Origin: Actinopolymorpha pittospori | Lineage (GTDB): Bacteria > Actinomycetota > Actinomycetes > Propionibacteriales > Actinopolymorphaceae | Assembly (NCBI RefSeq): GCF_014873875.1 | Contig: NZ_JADBEM010000001.1 | Location: forward strand, 2,914,001 to 2,978,000 | DNA length: 64,000 nt | Direction of reading: 5' to 3' | Shown here: one piece after another, positions 1-8,383 of the stretch | Layout: every line of letters starts with the position of its first letter | How positions within the stretch are numbered: the first letter of the stretch is position 1 | Translations under genes and position numbers: made by a program | Notes under the pieces: model-generated | What the model saw: only the letters and a program-made list of their open reading frames with translations | Databases searched by the model: none | What the model was told of the DNA's origin: nothing

Positions 1-666
1 CCACCCCACGCCGAGCTCCTGGAACACGTGGCCGCGACGCAGCGCCTCGGTCAGCGTCAACGCCTGGTTGGCGTCGACCATGAGCTTGATGTCTGGACCG
101 ACCTCCTTGCGGACGGCCTCGATCCGCTCGACGTCCTCCTCCAGAGTCGGCGCCCCGACCTTCATCTTCACGCCGTGGAAGCCCTGCTCGACCGCGGCGG
201 CACACTGGCCGCGGAGCTGGTCGATCGTCCAGTTGGACCAGCCGACCATGGCGTAGGCCGGGACCCGGTCCCGGTAGGCGCCCCACAGTTGGTACGTCGG
301 GACGCCGTGCGCCTTGCCCAGCAGATCCCACAGGGCGACGTCGATGGCGCTGATGCCGAACGTCGCGAGACCCTCGGTCCCGTGGTACTCCGTCTCGACC
401 TTGAGCGACTCGATGATCGCGGGGATCTGCTCGGCGTCCCGGCCGACGACCTTGGGTGCGAGGATCTCCTCGATGAGCACCGCGAGCGTCCGCGGCGCGC
501 CGTCGATCCGGCCGAAGGAGGAGCCGCCCCGGCCGACCAGGCCGTCGTCGGACTCGATCTCGACCGACACGGACCCGCCGCCGGTCAGTGTCTGCAGGGC
601 GTCCCGGATGGGGTTCGCCGCGTGCGGGCGGTTCTGGTAACTGACCCGGACCTCTTTGACCTTCAC
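1..666 (-). CDS. Enolase-superfamily (mandelate racemase/muconate lactonizing) enzyme, partial at left edge
   Basis: The first 222 codons are visible and the C-terminal half lies beyond the window. The N-terminal capping domain (about residues 1-125) leads into the barrel. GVKMKVG near residues 165-171 gives the KxK catalytic lysine pair of the mandelate racemase subgroup, and MVDANQ near 196-201 supplies the first metal-binding Asp. Family members abstract the proton alpha to a carboxylate, usually to dehydrate or racemise sugar acids. The GTG start at 666 overlaps the stop of the upstream enolase gene in a GTGA arrangement, which indicates translational coupling. It lies last in the visible part of a sugar-transport operon, so a role in breaking down the imported substrate is inferred. 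The exact substrate is not readable. Confidence 0.9.
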   Translation of the reverse strand, partial: MKVKEVRVSYQNRPHAANPIRDALQTLTGGGSVSVEIESDDGLVGRGGSSFGRIDGAPRTLAVLIEEILAPKVVGRDAEQIPAIIESLKVETEYHGTEGLATFGISAIDVALWDLLGKAHGVPTYQLWGAYRDRVPAYAMVGWSNWTIDQLRGQCAAAVEQGFHGVKMKVGAPTLEEDVERIEAVRKEVGPDIKLMVDANQALTLTEALRRGHVFQELGVGW

Positions 667-1763
667 GGCCTGCCACCGTCCTCGATCTGGGAGAGCTTGC
701 GGACGACGTCCTCGTCCAGTTCGACACCGAGACCGGGCTTGTCCGGAGCGCGCATCCGGCCGTTCTCGACCAGCACCGGCTCCTGCCAGATCGGCCACTC
801 GTCCCGCAGCGGGTGCGGCTCGATGTTGTACTCCTGCGGGTAGACGCAGTTGGGCGTGCTGATCCACAGGTGCAGGTGGGCCAGCGTCCCGACGGTCGGC
901 TGGGTGTTGTGCACGGTGATCGGCTTGTTGAACGTCTGGGCGAGGGCGGCGATCTTCTTGAACTCCGTGATGCCGCCACACTTGATGACGTCCGGCTGCA
1001 GGATGTCGATGTTGGCGTTCAGGATCAGGTCCCGGAACTGCCAGCGCGTGTACTCCTGCTCGCCGGCGGCGATCGGGATGTCCACCGCCGCGGCGAGGGA
1101 GGCGTAGCCGTCGTGATCGTGCGCGGCCAGCGGCTCCTCGAAGTGCCAGGTGTTGTACTCCTCCAGCCCGCGCGCGATCTTGATCGCCGTGTGCGGGTAG
1201 TAGGAGTTGTTCACGTCCACGAGGATGTCGAAGTCGTCACCGACGGCCGCGCGCATCTCCCGCACGGTGTCCAGCGTCTGGTCGAATCCGTCGTCGTACA
1301 TCCACGGTGTCGCGGAGTGGATCTTGTAGGCGCGGTAGCCCTGCTCCTGGAAGCTGACCGCGCGCTCGGCCTCCACCTTGGGCGTCATGCCACGCTGCAT
1401 GGAACTCGCGTAGACCTCCGGCGCCTCCCGGAAGACTCCGCCGAGGAGGTCGTAGACCGGCTTGTTCGCGACCTTGCCGGCGATGTCCCACAGCGCGATG
1501 TCGATGCCCGCGATCGCCTCGAGGTGCGCGCCCATCGGGCCGAGCTTGTAGGGGGTGTGGAACATTCGGTGCCAGATGCGCTCGATGTCGGCCGGGTCCT
1601 GACCGACCACGAGCGGTGCGAGCGCCTTCTCGACAAGCGTGTGCGTGACCGCGACGTTCATCGGGCTGACTTCGCCGACTCCGGTGACTCCTTCGTCGGT
1701 GTGCACCCGCACGAGCTGGTAGCGCCCGAGGAGCACGATCGACTCGACCTGCGTGACCCGCAT
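663..1763 (-). CDS. Enolase-superfamily sugar-acid dehydratase-like enzyme
   Basis: The 366-residue protein has the full enolase-superfamily layout: a capping domain (1-125), then barrel residues VDVNN (first metal Asp, near 183), FEEP (Glu near 211), GEQE (Glu near 237) and a late VHN histidine near 290 that can act as acid or base. Where many relatives have KxK, this one has KIH near 147-149, so its catalytic base set differs from the downstream paralog. I chose ATG 1763 because AGGAAGG lies at SD distance; a GTG six bases upstream is also in frame but sits directly on that SD. It is followed by the coupled second enolase gene. The context suggests dehydration of an imported sugar acid; the substrate is inferred only to class level. 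Confidence 0.88.
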   Translation of the reverse strand: MRVTQVESIVLLGRYQLVRVHTDEGVTGVGEVSPMNVAVTHTLVEKALAPLVVGQDPADIERIWHRMFHTPYKLGPMGAHLEAIAGIDIALWDIAGKVANKPVYDLLGGVFREAPEVYASSMQRGMTPKVEAERAVSFQEQGYRAYKIHSATPWMYDDGFDQTLDTVREMRAAVGDDFDILVDVNNSYYPHTAIKIARGLEEYNTWHFEEPLAAHDHDGYASLAAAVDIPIAAGEQEYTRWQFRDLILNANIDILQPDVIKCGGITEFKKIAALAQTFNKPITVHNTQPTVGTLAHLHLWISTPNCVYPQEYNIEPHPLRDEWPIWQEPVLVENGRMRAPDKPGLGVELDEDVVRKLSQIEDGGRP

Positions 1764-1839
1764 GACCACCCTTCCTGCCGTCTTTTCCTGGGTGCGTGTG
1801 CACCCAGGTGTCTACTGTCCGGGTCCGAACCGGCCGGGG

Positions 1840-1877
1840 CACGGTGGCGCCCACTCCGTGGAACGGGCGCCACCGTG
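1840..1877 (-). terminator. Hairpin between solute-binding protein and enolase genes
   Basis: A perfect 12-bp inverted repeat (CACGGTGGCGCC and its complement, 14-base loop) lies in the 180-bp gap after the solute-binding protein stop. There is no T-tract. In transporter operons such a hairpin often stabilises the upstream binding-protein message or attenuates read-through. That role is an inference. Confidence 0.5.
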
Positions 1878-1943
1878 GTGTGTCCAGGCCCGGTCAGTGC
1901 CTCGACCAAGTCCCGGACCCGTCGCTCCCGCCCGGTGCCGGCA

Positions 1944-3242
1944 CTAGGAGTTCAGTGCCTGCTCGACCCGGTCCTTCACACCACCGAGCGCGTCGGCGGC
2001 CGACTGCTGACCTGTGTAGATGACGTCGAGCAGCGGTCGGTAGAGCGCCCGCGCCTGCTGGATGTGCGGGTTGAAGTTCTCGTTGACGCCGTTCTCGGTG
2101 GCGTCGATCACGAGCGAGACGTGCTCGGGCGTGACCCCCTTCGCCTCCAGCAGCTTCGCGGCCTCCTTGCCCGCCGGCACCAGGTCGCGCTGGACCGCCA
2201 GCGCCTTGGCCCCCTCGGGGTCGGTGAACGACTTCAGCAGCTTCCAGGCCTGGTCGGGGTTCTTCGCCTTGGCCGGGATCGCCCACACGATCAGCGTGCT
2301 GATCGTCTTCTGGGACTTGTTGCCCGGGATCGGGGCGAGGTCCCACTTGAAGTCCTTGACGTTCTGGCGCATGTACGCCGCGGACCCGAAGTTGCGGGTC
2401 ATCATCGCGATCTTGCCGGTGGCGAAGAGCGAGAGCGCGTAGTTGGGGTTGCCCTCACCGGACTGGATCTGCGACCACGGCGGCTGCACCTTGTGCTTCA
2501 GCGTGAGGTCGGCGATGAACTGGATGCCCTCGACGCTGCCCGGGTCGGCGAGGGTGAACCGCTTGCCGTCCTTGGAGTAGATGCCGTCCGTGCCGTTGTT
2601 GACGGTGAACGTCGTCTCCGAGCTCGTGTCGTCGAAGACCAGGCAGCCGTAGCGCTTGCCCGGGATGGTGAGCCGCTTGGCCGCCTCCAGGAAGTCGTCC
2701 CACTTCCAGCCCTCGTCGGTCCAGGTGGTCGGCGGGAGCGGGACGCCGGCCTCCTTGAAGGCGTCGACGTTGTAGAAGATCATGTTGGGCTGGGTTCCGG
2801 TGGCCCACGCGGTGTGCTTCCCGTCCTGCTGGATCGGGAAGTTGAAGGGGTGCTCGAAGAAGTCCGTCTCCTTCAGCCCGTCCTTCTCGATGTAGGGGTT
2901 GAGGTCCAGCAGGGTGTTCTGCTGGGAGTAGCCGAGCACGTAGTCGTCGTTGAGCCGGATCGCGTCCGGGGTCGAACCCGAGGACATGATCGTCAGGAGC
3001 TTGGTGTCGTAGTCCGACGCCGGAGCCGGCTGGACCTTGACCTTGATCCCGCTGGCCTTCTCGAAGTCGGCCACGGCGTTGGCGAGCGGTGTGCCCTTCT
3101 CCACCGGGTCCCAGTTCAGGAAGGCCAGGTCCTTGGCGCCGCTGGAGCCGTTGGTCGTACTGCTGTTGCCGCCGCAGGCTGTGAGGCCGGCCAGCCCCGC
3201 GGCGCCCATCGCCGAAGCGAGAAAGCCTCGCCGTGTCAACAT
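1944..3242 (-). CDS. ABC transporter extracellular solute-binding lipoprotein, family 1 (CUT1 sugar type)
   Basis: The 432-residue protein captures substrate outside the membrane for the two permeases encoded just upstream. The N terminus MLTRRGFLASAMG, ending in a LTAC lipobox, combines a twin-arginine-like signal with a lipoprotein cleavage site, so it is exported and lipid-anchored. The body has family 1 sugar-binding features, including the conserved YNVDAF and DDF-AA-L stretches. The start is fixed by GGAGGAAT immediately upstream. A longer frame extends upstream but runs through the permease gene on the same strand and lacks sense. The substrate is likely a sugar or sugar acid, judged from the two enolase-type enzymes downstream. 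No ATPase is encoded here; CUT1 systems often share one MsiK-like ATPase encoded elsewhere. Confidence 0.93.
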   Translation of the reverse strand: MLTRRGFLASAMGAAGLAGLTACGGNSSTTNGSSGAKDLAFLNWDPVEKGTPLANAVADFEKASGIKVKVQPAPASDYDTKLLTIMSSGSTPDAIRLNDDYVLGYSQQNTLLDLNPYIEKDGLKETDFFEHPFNFPIQQDGKHTAWATGTQPNMIFYNVDAFKEAGVPLPPTTWTDEGWKWDDFLEAAKRLTIPGKRYGCLVFDDTSSETTFTVNNGTDGIYSKDGKRFTLADPGSVEGIQFIADLTLKHKVQPPWSQIQSGEGNPNYALSLFATGKIAMMTRNFGSAAYMRQNVKDFKWDLAPIPGNKSQKTISTLIVWAIPAKAKNPDQAWKLLKSFTDPEGAKALAVQRDLVPAGKEAAKLLEAKGVTPEHVSLVIDATENGVNENFNPHIQQARALYRPLLDVIYTGQQSAADALGGVKDRVEQALNS

Positions 3243-3286
3243 GATTCCTCCACTGTCATGAACTTCAGTGCGCTCTGAGCGAGTCG

Positions 3287-4183
3287 TCAGCCGCGCAGGC
3301 CGGTCATGGTGATGCCTTGCACGAAATACTTCTGAGCGACCGCGAACAGTACGAGCGGCGGTACGACCGAGATCGTCGCTGCGGCCATCATGAGGTTGGT
3401 CTGGGTGAAGTACTCGCCCTGGAAGAGCGCGAGTGCCATGGGGAGCGTCTGAAGCTCCTGGGAGTTCAGGAAGATGAGCGGGCCGAACAGGTCGTTCCAG
3501 GAGTCCATGAACGTCATCACGCCGACCGCTGCCAAGGCGGGCTTGACCTGCGGCAGCATGATCCGCCAGTAGATCGCGAACGTCGAGGCGCCGTCGATCT
3601 TGGCGGCCTCCTCGAGTTCGCGGGGGATGACCCGGAACGCCTGACGGAGCAGGAAGGTGCCGAAGACCGGAGTCAGCACCCGCGGTATCCACAACGGGTA
3701 GTGGGTGTCGATCCAGCCGATCTGGCGGTACATGATGTATTGCGGAACCAGGTAGACGATGCCCGGGATCATCGCCGTCGACAGCAGCGAGGCGAAGGCC
3801 ACCTTCTTGCCGCGAAACTCCAGGCGGGCGAAGCCGTAACCGGCCAGCGACGCGAAGAACAGCAGGAACACCACGTTCAGAAACGCGAGCTTGACGCTGT
3901 TCCAGAAGAACGGCAGGACCGTGTTGGCCGCATCGACGTAGTTGTTCCACAGCGGTGTCGACGGGATGAACGTCGGCGGCACCGCGAGGACTTCGGTCTC
4001 GGGCTTCAGCGACGCGCTGATCATCCAGATCATCGGAATCGCGAAGGCGATGCCGAGTATCGCGAGCACGACGTAGAGCACCGCGCGGCGGGTGTACTTG
4101 CCGGCTCGGGGCGGCCGCCGGGTCGCCGGTCGAGTCGAGGACGCCTTGCGCACTGTGGGAGCGGGGGCGTTCGTGGTCACCAT
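3287..4183 (-). CDS. Carbohydrate ABC transporter permease, MalG type
   Basis: The 298-residue inner-membrane permease has about six hydrophobic segments. The EAA loop that docks on the ATPase reads EEAAKIDGAS followed by LPQVKP near residues 195-215. The N-terminal 28 residues are basic and cytoplasmic. It pairs with the MalF-type permease encoded 37 bp upstream and with the binding protein 44 bp downstream; all are transcribed together. No strong SD precedes the ATG, so translation may depend on read-through from the upstream cistron. Confidence 0.93.
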   Translation of the reverse strand: MVTTNAPAPTVRKASSTRPATRRPPRAGKYTRRAVLYVVLAILGIAFAIPMIWMISASLKPETEVLAVPPTFIPSTPLWNNYVDAANTVLPFFWNSVKLAFLNVVFLLFFASLAGYGFARLEFRGKKVAFASLLSTAMIPGIVYLVPQYIMYRQIGWIDTHYPLWIPRVLTPVFGTFLLRQAFRVIPRELEEAAKIDGASTFAIYWRIMLPQVKPALAAVGVMTFMDSWNDLFGPLIFLNSQELQTLPMALALFQGEYFTQTNLMMAAATISVVPPLVLFAVAQKYFVQGITMTGLRG

Positions 4184-4220
4184 GTGTCAGTATCCAGTTC
4201 TCGGGGTGTGGTCCTAGGTC

Positions 4221-5150
4221 CTAGTCGCCGTAGAAAACCCAGCGCTTCTCGAGACGCCACTGGAAGAACGTCACCGCTCCGACGATGAGGAACAGAATCC
4301 AGCCCATGGCGGCGGCATATCCGAGACGTCCGTAGGAGAACGCACTCTGGTAGACCTGGTAGATGTAGACGTTGGTCGCGTTCGCCGGCCCGCCGTGCGT
4401 CATCACGAAGATGATTCCGAAGACCTGGAACGACGTGATGAACTGCATGATGGTCAGGAAGAACAGGTGCGGGGTCAGCAGCGGCAGAGTGATTCGCCAG
4501 AACCTCGACCACGCGTTCGCCCCGTCGACGCGGGCCGCCTCGTGCAGTGAGGCCGGGATGCCCTGCAGTCCCGCGAGCAGGATCAGCATCGGATAACCGA
4601 CGCCCTGCCAGACCGCGACGATGATCACCGCGACCATCGCCCAGTTGTTGCTCGACAACCAGGCCGGACCCTGGACTCCGAACTCCCGAAGCGTCCCGTT
4701 GATCAGGCCGTCCTGGGGCTGGTAGAGCCAGAACCACACGAAGCCGACCGCGACGGCGTTGGTCACCACCGGCGCGAAGAACGCCGCCCGGAAGAGTCCG
4801 ATGCCCGGCAGGTCCTCCTGGTTGCACAGAAGTGCGAGGGCCAGGCCGAGTGCCACGCTCAAGGCGACGCTGCCGATGGTGAAGACGACGGTGTTCTTGA
4901 GCGTCAGCCAGAACAGCGGGTCCTTGGTGAAGAGTTCGATGTAGTTGGACAGGCCCGCGAACTGCGGCGGTGTGAGCCCGGTCCAGTTGGTCAGCGAGGC
5001 GTACAGCGAGATCGCGACCGGGAGGAACTGGAACGCGATCACGCCCAGGACGACCGGACCGACGAAGAGCCAGCCTGTCAGCCCGGGCTTGCGGGTGCGC
5101 CGCGTGCTCTTCTCCACAGCCTGGGGGGAGAGATGAACCTCAGTCGTCAT
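4221..5150 (-). CDS. Carbohydrate ABC transporter permease, MalF type
   Basis: The 309-residue permease has six predicted membrane spans after a basic N terminus. The EAA motif reads HEAARVDGANAW with LPLLTP following. The start is ATG 5150, preceded by GAAGGACG, which fits an SD; a longer in-frame extension upstream has no support. It is the first gene of the leftward transport operon, about 200 bp downstream of the candidate promoter at 5353-5380. It forms the translocation channel with the MalG-type partner. Confidence 0.93.
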   Translation of the reverse strand: MTTEVHLSPQAVEKSTRRTRKPGLTGWLFVGPVVLGVIAFQFLPVAISLYASLTNWTGLTPPQFAGLSNYIELFTKDPLFWLTLKNTVVFTIGSVALSVALGLALALLCNQEDLPGIGLFRAAFFAPVVTNAVAVGFVWFWLYQPQDGLINGTLREFGVQGPAWLSSNNWAMVAVIIVAVWQGVGYPMLILLAGLQGIPASLHEAARVDGANAWSRFWRITLPLLTPHLFFLTIMQFITSFQVFGIIFVMTHGGPANATNVYIYQVYQSAFSYGRLGYAAAMGWILFLIVGAVTFFQWRLEKRWVFYGD

Positions 5151-5352
5151 CGTCCTTCGGAAACCTCGTGGTCGAGATCCGTGGAGCGGATCGGGTGGGT
5201 ACGCCGACACACCGGTACCCGGGAGGTCGACAGTGGGCAGACGCGACCGACCTGGGTGCGACCCACGCCCCGACAGTGCGTGCGTCAGCCGGCCCCGGTT
5301 AGGCCTTGTCTTTCACAAGGAAGAAAGCTTTTCTCACTGGTGGATTTCCAGC

Positions 5353-5380
5353 AGGTTAGCTTTGTCGCACAAAAAGTCAA
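5353..5380 (-). promoter_or_regulatory. Candidate promoter of the sugar transport operon
   Basis: On the minus strand TTGACT (5375-5380) and TAACCT (5353-5358) are separated by 16 bp. They sit in an AT-rich stretch (about 5305-5385) that stands out against the GC-rich surroundings. The same stretch contains the short near-palindrome AGAAAGCTTTTCT, a plausible binding site for the adjacent IclR regulator. Confidence 0.55.
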
Positions 5381-5437
5381 GGGGTTCGTATTCATGCACG
5401 TGCGAGGAGTCGGGGTACGGCGGACTTCCGACGGTCG

Positions 5438-6271
5438 TCAGTCAAGGTCGCGCAGGAAACCGGTGTCCGAAAGTGGCCGCGGCGTGGTCACGCCTTCGGC
5501 GAGACCGCGCTGCGCCTCGCGCAGCAGGGCGGCCAGTTCGCGGACGCGGGTGGCGTTGAGACGGGCCGTCGGGACGGCCAGCGAGATCGCGTCGCGGGGC
5601 GGCATTCGACCGGGCACGGCGACGGCGACGCAGCCGAGTCCCTGGTCGCTCTCCTCGGTCTCGGTCGCGTAGCCGAGCTTGCGGGCCCGGGCCAGATCGC
5701 GGAGCAGGGACTTGACGCTCGTGCGGGTTCGCCGGGTCAGCGCGGGCAGGGGAGAGTCGAGGATCGCGCTGACGTCCGCGTCGGAGTGCCCGGCGAGAAT
5801 CGCCTTGCCGAGTGCGGCCGCGTGGGCCGGGATACGACGTCCGATCGAGGAGTGGATCCGCAACGGATGGCGGGACTCCCGCTTGGCGAGGTAGACGATG
5901 TGGGCGCCCTCGAGGCGGCCGTAGTGGACGGCCTCGCCGGTCTGGTCGCTGAGCCAGTCCAGAATCGGCTCCGCCCGGGCGAGCGCGTCGTCGGCCCGGG
6001 CGTACGCCGAGCCGACGCGAAGTGCCTCCACCCCGATTCCGAACCGGATGCCGGTCGGGTCGGTCTCGAGCCAGCCCCGGCGTTCCATGGTCCGAAGGAT
6101 CGCGTGCAGGCTGCTGACCGGAATCTCGAGATCGCGGCTGATCTCGCTCAGGCTCTGGCTTTCTCCTTTCGCGGCCAGCCATTCGAGGATGGCGAGCACT
6201 CGGTCTGCCGACTTCACTGGCCGGAACCTGGCCGCTCCGCCACGACTGTCGTCGGTGTCGAACTCCGTCAC
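5438..6271 (-). CDS. IclR-family transcriptional regulator
   Basis: The 277-residue protein has an N-terminal winged helix (about residues 20-85, including SLSEISRDLEIPVSSLHAIL) and a C-terminal IclR effector domain (about 95-260). The GTG start at 6271 follows GGAGGTG. The gene sits between the transport operon, which it precedes on the same strand, and the divergent lyase gene at 6553. IclR proteins usually sense a small carboxylate or sugar acid and repress or activate neighbouring catabolic genes. Control of both the transport/enolase operon and the lyase is inferred from position and from the paired repeats upstream of its own start. Confidence 0.9.
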   Translation of the reverse strand: MTEFDTDDSRGGAARFRPVKSADRVLAILEWLAAKGESQSLSEISRDLEIPVSSLHAILRTMERRGWLETDPTGIRFGIGVEALRVGSAYARADDALARAEPILDWLSDQTGEAVHYGRLEGAHIVYLAKRESRHPLRIHSSIGRRIPAHAAALGKAILAGHSDADVSAILDSPLPALTRRTRTSVKSLLRDLARARKLGYATETEESDQGLGCVAVAVPGRMPPRDAISLAVPTARLNATRVRELAALLREAQRGLAEGVTTPRPLSDTGFLRDLD

Positions 6272-6398
6272 GCAACACCTCCAGAATCTGGTCCCGTCAT
6301 GCCACGTCGGTACCCGGGCCACCCGCATCGTGCCCGATCCGGCCCTTTCGGGCTACCCGCCGTCTTGTCGATGTCCGGGACTGGCGGCTATTGTGCAG

Positions 6399-6434
6399 GA
6401 ATTCGCATAGGCGTATTGAATTCACATATGCGAA
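6399..6434. promoter_or_regulatory. Operator-like repeats between iclR-type gene and divergent lyase
   Basis: Two near-identical 11-mers, GAATTCGCATA (6399-6409) and GAATTCACATA (6418-6428), are 19 bp apart, on about the same face of the helix. TTCGCATA (6402-6409) also pairs with TATGCGAA (6427-6434) as a perfect 8-bp inverted repeat. The site lies in the AT-richest part of the divergent intergenic region and is a good candidate for IclR binding. Confidence 0.6.
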
Positions 6435-6552
6435 AACATCAATGACTGGTCGCCGGATGTGGCGCGTGGGATCCCATGCGTACCGGGCAAATGTCGCGTT
6501 TGAGACCGCCGTCGACATGGCGGATCGCGACAACAACTGGAGGGAGAAGACC

Positions 6553-7497
6553 GTGGCCACCGGTGAGGATCTGCGAGGCCTGTTAGTACCCGTCGTCCTC
6601 CCGATGACGCCGGGTGGAGGCCCGGACCTCGACAACCTCCGCGAACTCGTGGCGTCACTGCTCGCCGCCGGCGCGGAAGGGATCTGGGTCAACGGCTCGA
6701 CCGGGGAGGTGCATGATCTGAACCCGGCCGAACGGGCGACCGTCGTTGGTGAGGTGGCCACCGTGGTCGACGGCCGAGGCCCGGTCGTCGCGCACGTCGG
6801 CGACACTTCGACGAAGCTTGCCGCCGCCCACGCGGAGGCCGCGGCCGCGGCCGGCGCCACCCACATCGGCGCCGTCGCGCCGTACTACGCGAGCTTCGAC
6901 CCCGACGAGGTCGGCACCTACTACGAGGAGCTGGCCAAGGCCTCGTCGGTGCCGCTGTTGGTCTACAACCTCCCGCAGATGGTGAAGTACCGCCTCGAAC
7001 CCGAGACGGTCGTCGACCTCGCCCGCCGAGGTCTCGCCGTCGGCGTCAAGGACACCGCGGGCGACTTCACGTGGTACCGCACCCTGCTCCAGCGCATGGA
7101 CACCGAAGGGGTGCCGTTCCGGTTCTTCATGGGCGTCGAATCGCTCGTGGACGTGAGCCTGTTCGCCGGCGGCCACGGTGCCGTGTGCACCTTGGCCAAC
7201 CTCGCACCCCGCACCTTCGTTGCTTTGTGCGCGGCGGCCGCTCGCCAGGACTGGGCGGAGGTTCGCACCCACCAGCGGGACGTCGTCTCCCTCGTGCAGG
7301 CGCTGCGGGTACCCGGACGCACGGACTGGATCGCCTCCATCGCCGCGCTGAAGTGGGTGATGAGCGAGTTGGGCACGCTCACCTCGGCCACGATCGCCTC
7401 GCCCGTCCGGCCGCTGAACGCGGCCGAACAGCAGCACCTGGCCGAGCACGCGTTGCCGCTCGCGGCCAGGCTGGCCGCAACCGGCTCCGACGGGTAG
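6553..7497 (+). CDS. Dihydrodipicolinate synthase/KDG aldolase family lyase
   Basis: The 314-residue protein has the DapA/NAL superfamily barrel: GSTGE at residues 48-52 binds the carboxylate, YNLP places the catalytic Tyr at 138, and GVKDTAGDF gives the Schiff-base Lys near 166. The GTG start is chosen because GGAGGGA lies at SD distance; frames further upstream lack an SD. Relatives include true dihydrodipicolinate synthase, 2-keto-3-deoxygluconate aldolase and 5-keto-4-deoxyglucarate dehydratase. Beside enolase-type dehydratases, a sugar transporter and an IclR regulator, a role on a 2-keto-3-deoxy sugar acid is more likely than lysine biosynthesis. That assignment is an inference. Confidence 0.88.
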   Translation: MATGEDLRGLLVPVVLPMTPGGGPDLDNLRELVASLLAAGAEGIWVNGSTGEVHDLNPAERATVVGEVATVVDGRGPVVAHVGDTSTKLAAAHAEAAAAAGATHIGAVAPYYASFDPDEVGTYYEELAKASSVPLLVYNLPQMVKYRLEPETVVDLARRGLAVGVKDTAGDFTWYRTLLQRMDTEGVPFRFFMGVESLVDVSLFAGGHGAVCTLANLAPRTFVALCAAAARQDWAEVRTHQRDVVSLVQALRVPGRTDWIASIAALKWVMSELGTLTSATIASPVRPLNAAEQQHLAEHALPLAARLAATGSDG

Positions 7498-7540
7498 CGG
7501 AGATCGGCTCCGTCGCCGGGCTGGGGCAGTGCACCTGTCC

Positions 7541-7546
7541 TAGCAT
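7541..7546 (+). promoter_or_regulatory. Leaderless -10 element of alpha/beta hydrolase gene
   Basis: TAGCAT is followed by six bases and then the ATG at 7553. There is no SD, so transcription probably begins at or next to the start codon. Confidence 0.55.
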
Positions 7547-7552
7547 CGGCGG

Positions 7553-8314
7553 ATGAGGAGTCCTGGCACACCCCGCGCACGGAACGTCGATGTCAACGGC
7601 ACCTTGCTCGGCTACCGCGAGACCGGTGCGGCCGGGGGCCGACCGGTCGTGCTCCTGCACGCGCTCGCGAGTTCCGCCGCCACCTGGGACCAGCTGGCGG
7701 CGGAACTCGGCGGGGCGGGTTTCCGGGTGATCGCGTTGGACCTGCCCGGGCACGGCTCCAGCGCGCGTACGCCCACCTACGGTCTGGCGCTCCTGCGCGA
7801 CCAGGTCCGTGCCTTCCTCGACGAGCTCGCGCTGACGCGCGTGGACCTGATCGGACACTCCCTCGGTGGGAACGTGGCGACGCTGGTCGCCCAGAGCGAG
7901 CCTGACCGGGTGCGCCGGCTGGTGCTCGAGGACATTCCTCCGCCACCACGCGACGACAGGTCCGCGCCGCCACGGCGCGGCCGCACGCTGCGCCTGATCA
8001 AACTGGGCCTGGCCCAGCTGGCCGGCGGTCGTGGCGGCGGGTTCGACCGCGGGGTGGTGCGTCCGATCATCGCGGAGTTGCGGGCGCCGAACCCGGGTTG
8101 GTGGCACGACCTGGCAGCCGTCAAGGCCCCGACCCTGGTGATCAGCGGCGGGCCGGGCAGCCACAACTCACCGGCGAGGCTGCGGGAGGTCGCATCCGCG
8201 CTGCCCGACGCCCGGATGGTCACGATCGAGGCCGGCCACCGGATCCACAGCACCCGACCGGCGGAGTTCGCCGCCGCGGTGCTCCCCTTCCTCGCCGCGC
8301 CCGACAGCGCCTGA
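7553..8314 (+). CDS. Alpha/beta-fold hydrolase
   Basis: The 253-residue cytoplasmic protein carries the nucleophile elbow GHSLGG with Ser near 103. The oxyanion-hole region is LLHALASS near 35-41, and a late GHRIH histidine near 228 completes the usual triad. The size and the LDLPGHGSS segment match the large lipase/esterase/haloperoxidase-like group whose substrates cannot be read from sequence. It is transcribed alone; the preceding lyase ends 55 bp upstream and the next gene is convergent. Leaderless start. Confidence 0.88.
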   Translation: MRSPGTPRARNVDVNGTLLGYRETGAAGGRPVVLLHALASSAATWDQLAAELGGAGFRVIALDLPGHGSSARTPTYGLALLRDQVRAFLDELALTRVDLIGHSLGGNVATLVAQSEPDRVRRLVLEDIPPPPRDDRSAPPRRGRTLRLIKLGLAQLAGGRGGGFDRGVVRPIIAELRAPNPGWWHDLAAVKAPTLVISGGPGSHNSPARLREVASALPDARMVTIEAGHRIHSTRPAEFAAAVLPFLAAPDSA

Positions 8315-8383
8315 GGCGTGGTCGCCCGGTGGTCGGGCCAGTGGGTCGGGCCGGTGGTCGGGCTTGTGGTCGGTCGGCCTCGG

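Noticed and set aside
813..3278. Long plus-strand open frame of 821 codons opposite the enolase and binding-protein genes
   Set aside because: It is antisense to two clear genes, has Arg/Val/Asp/Gly-skewed composition typical of GC-rich antisense frames, and no recognisable domain.
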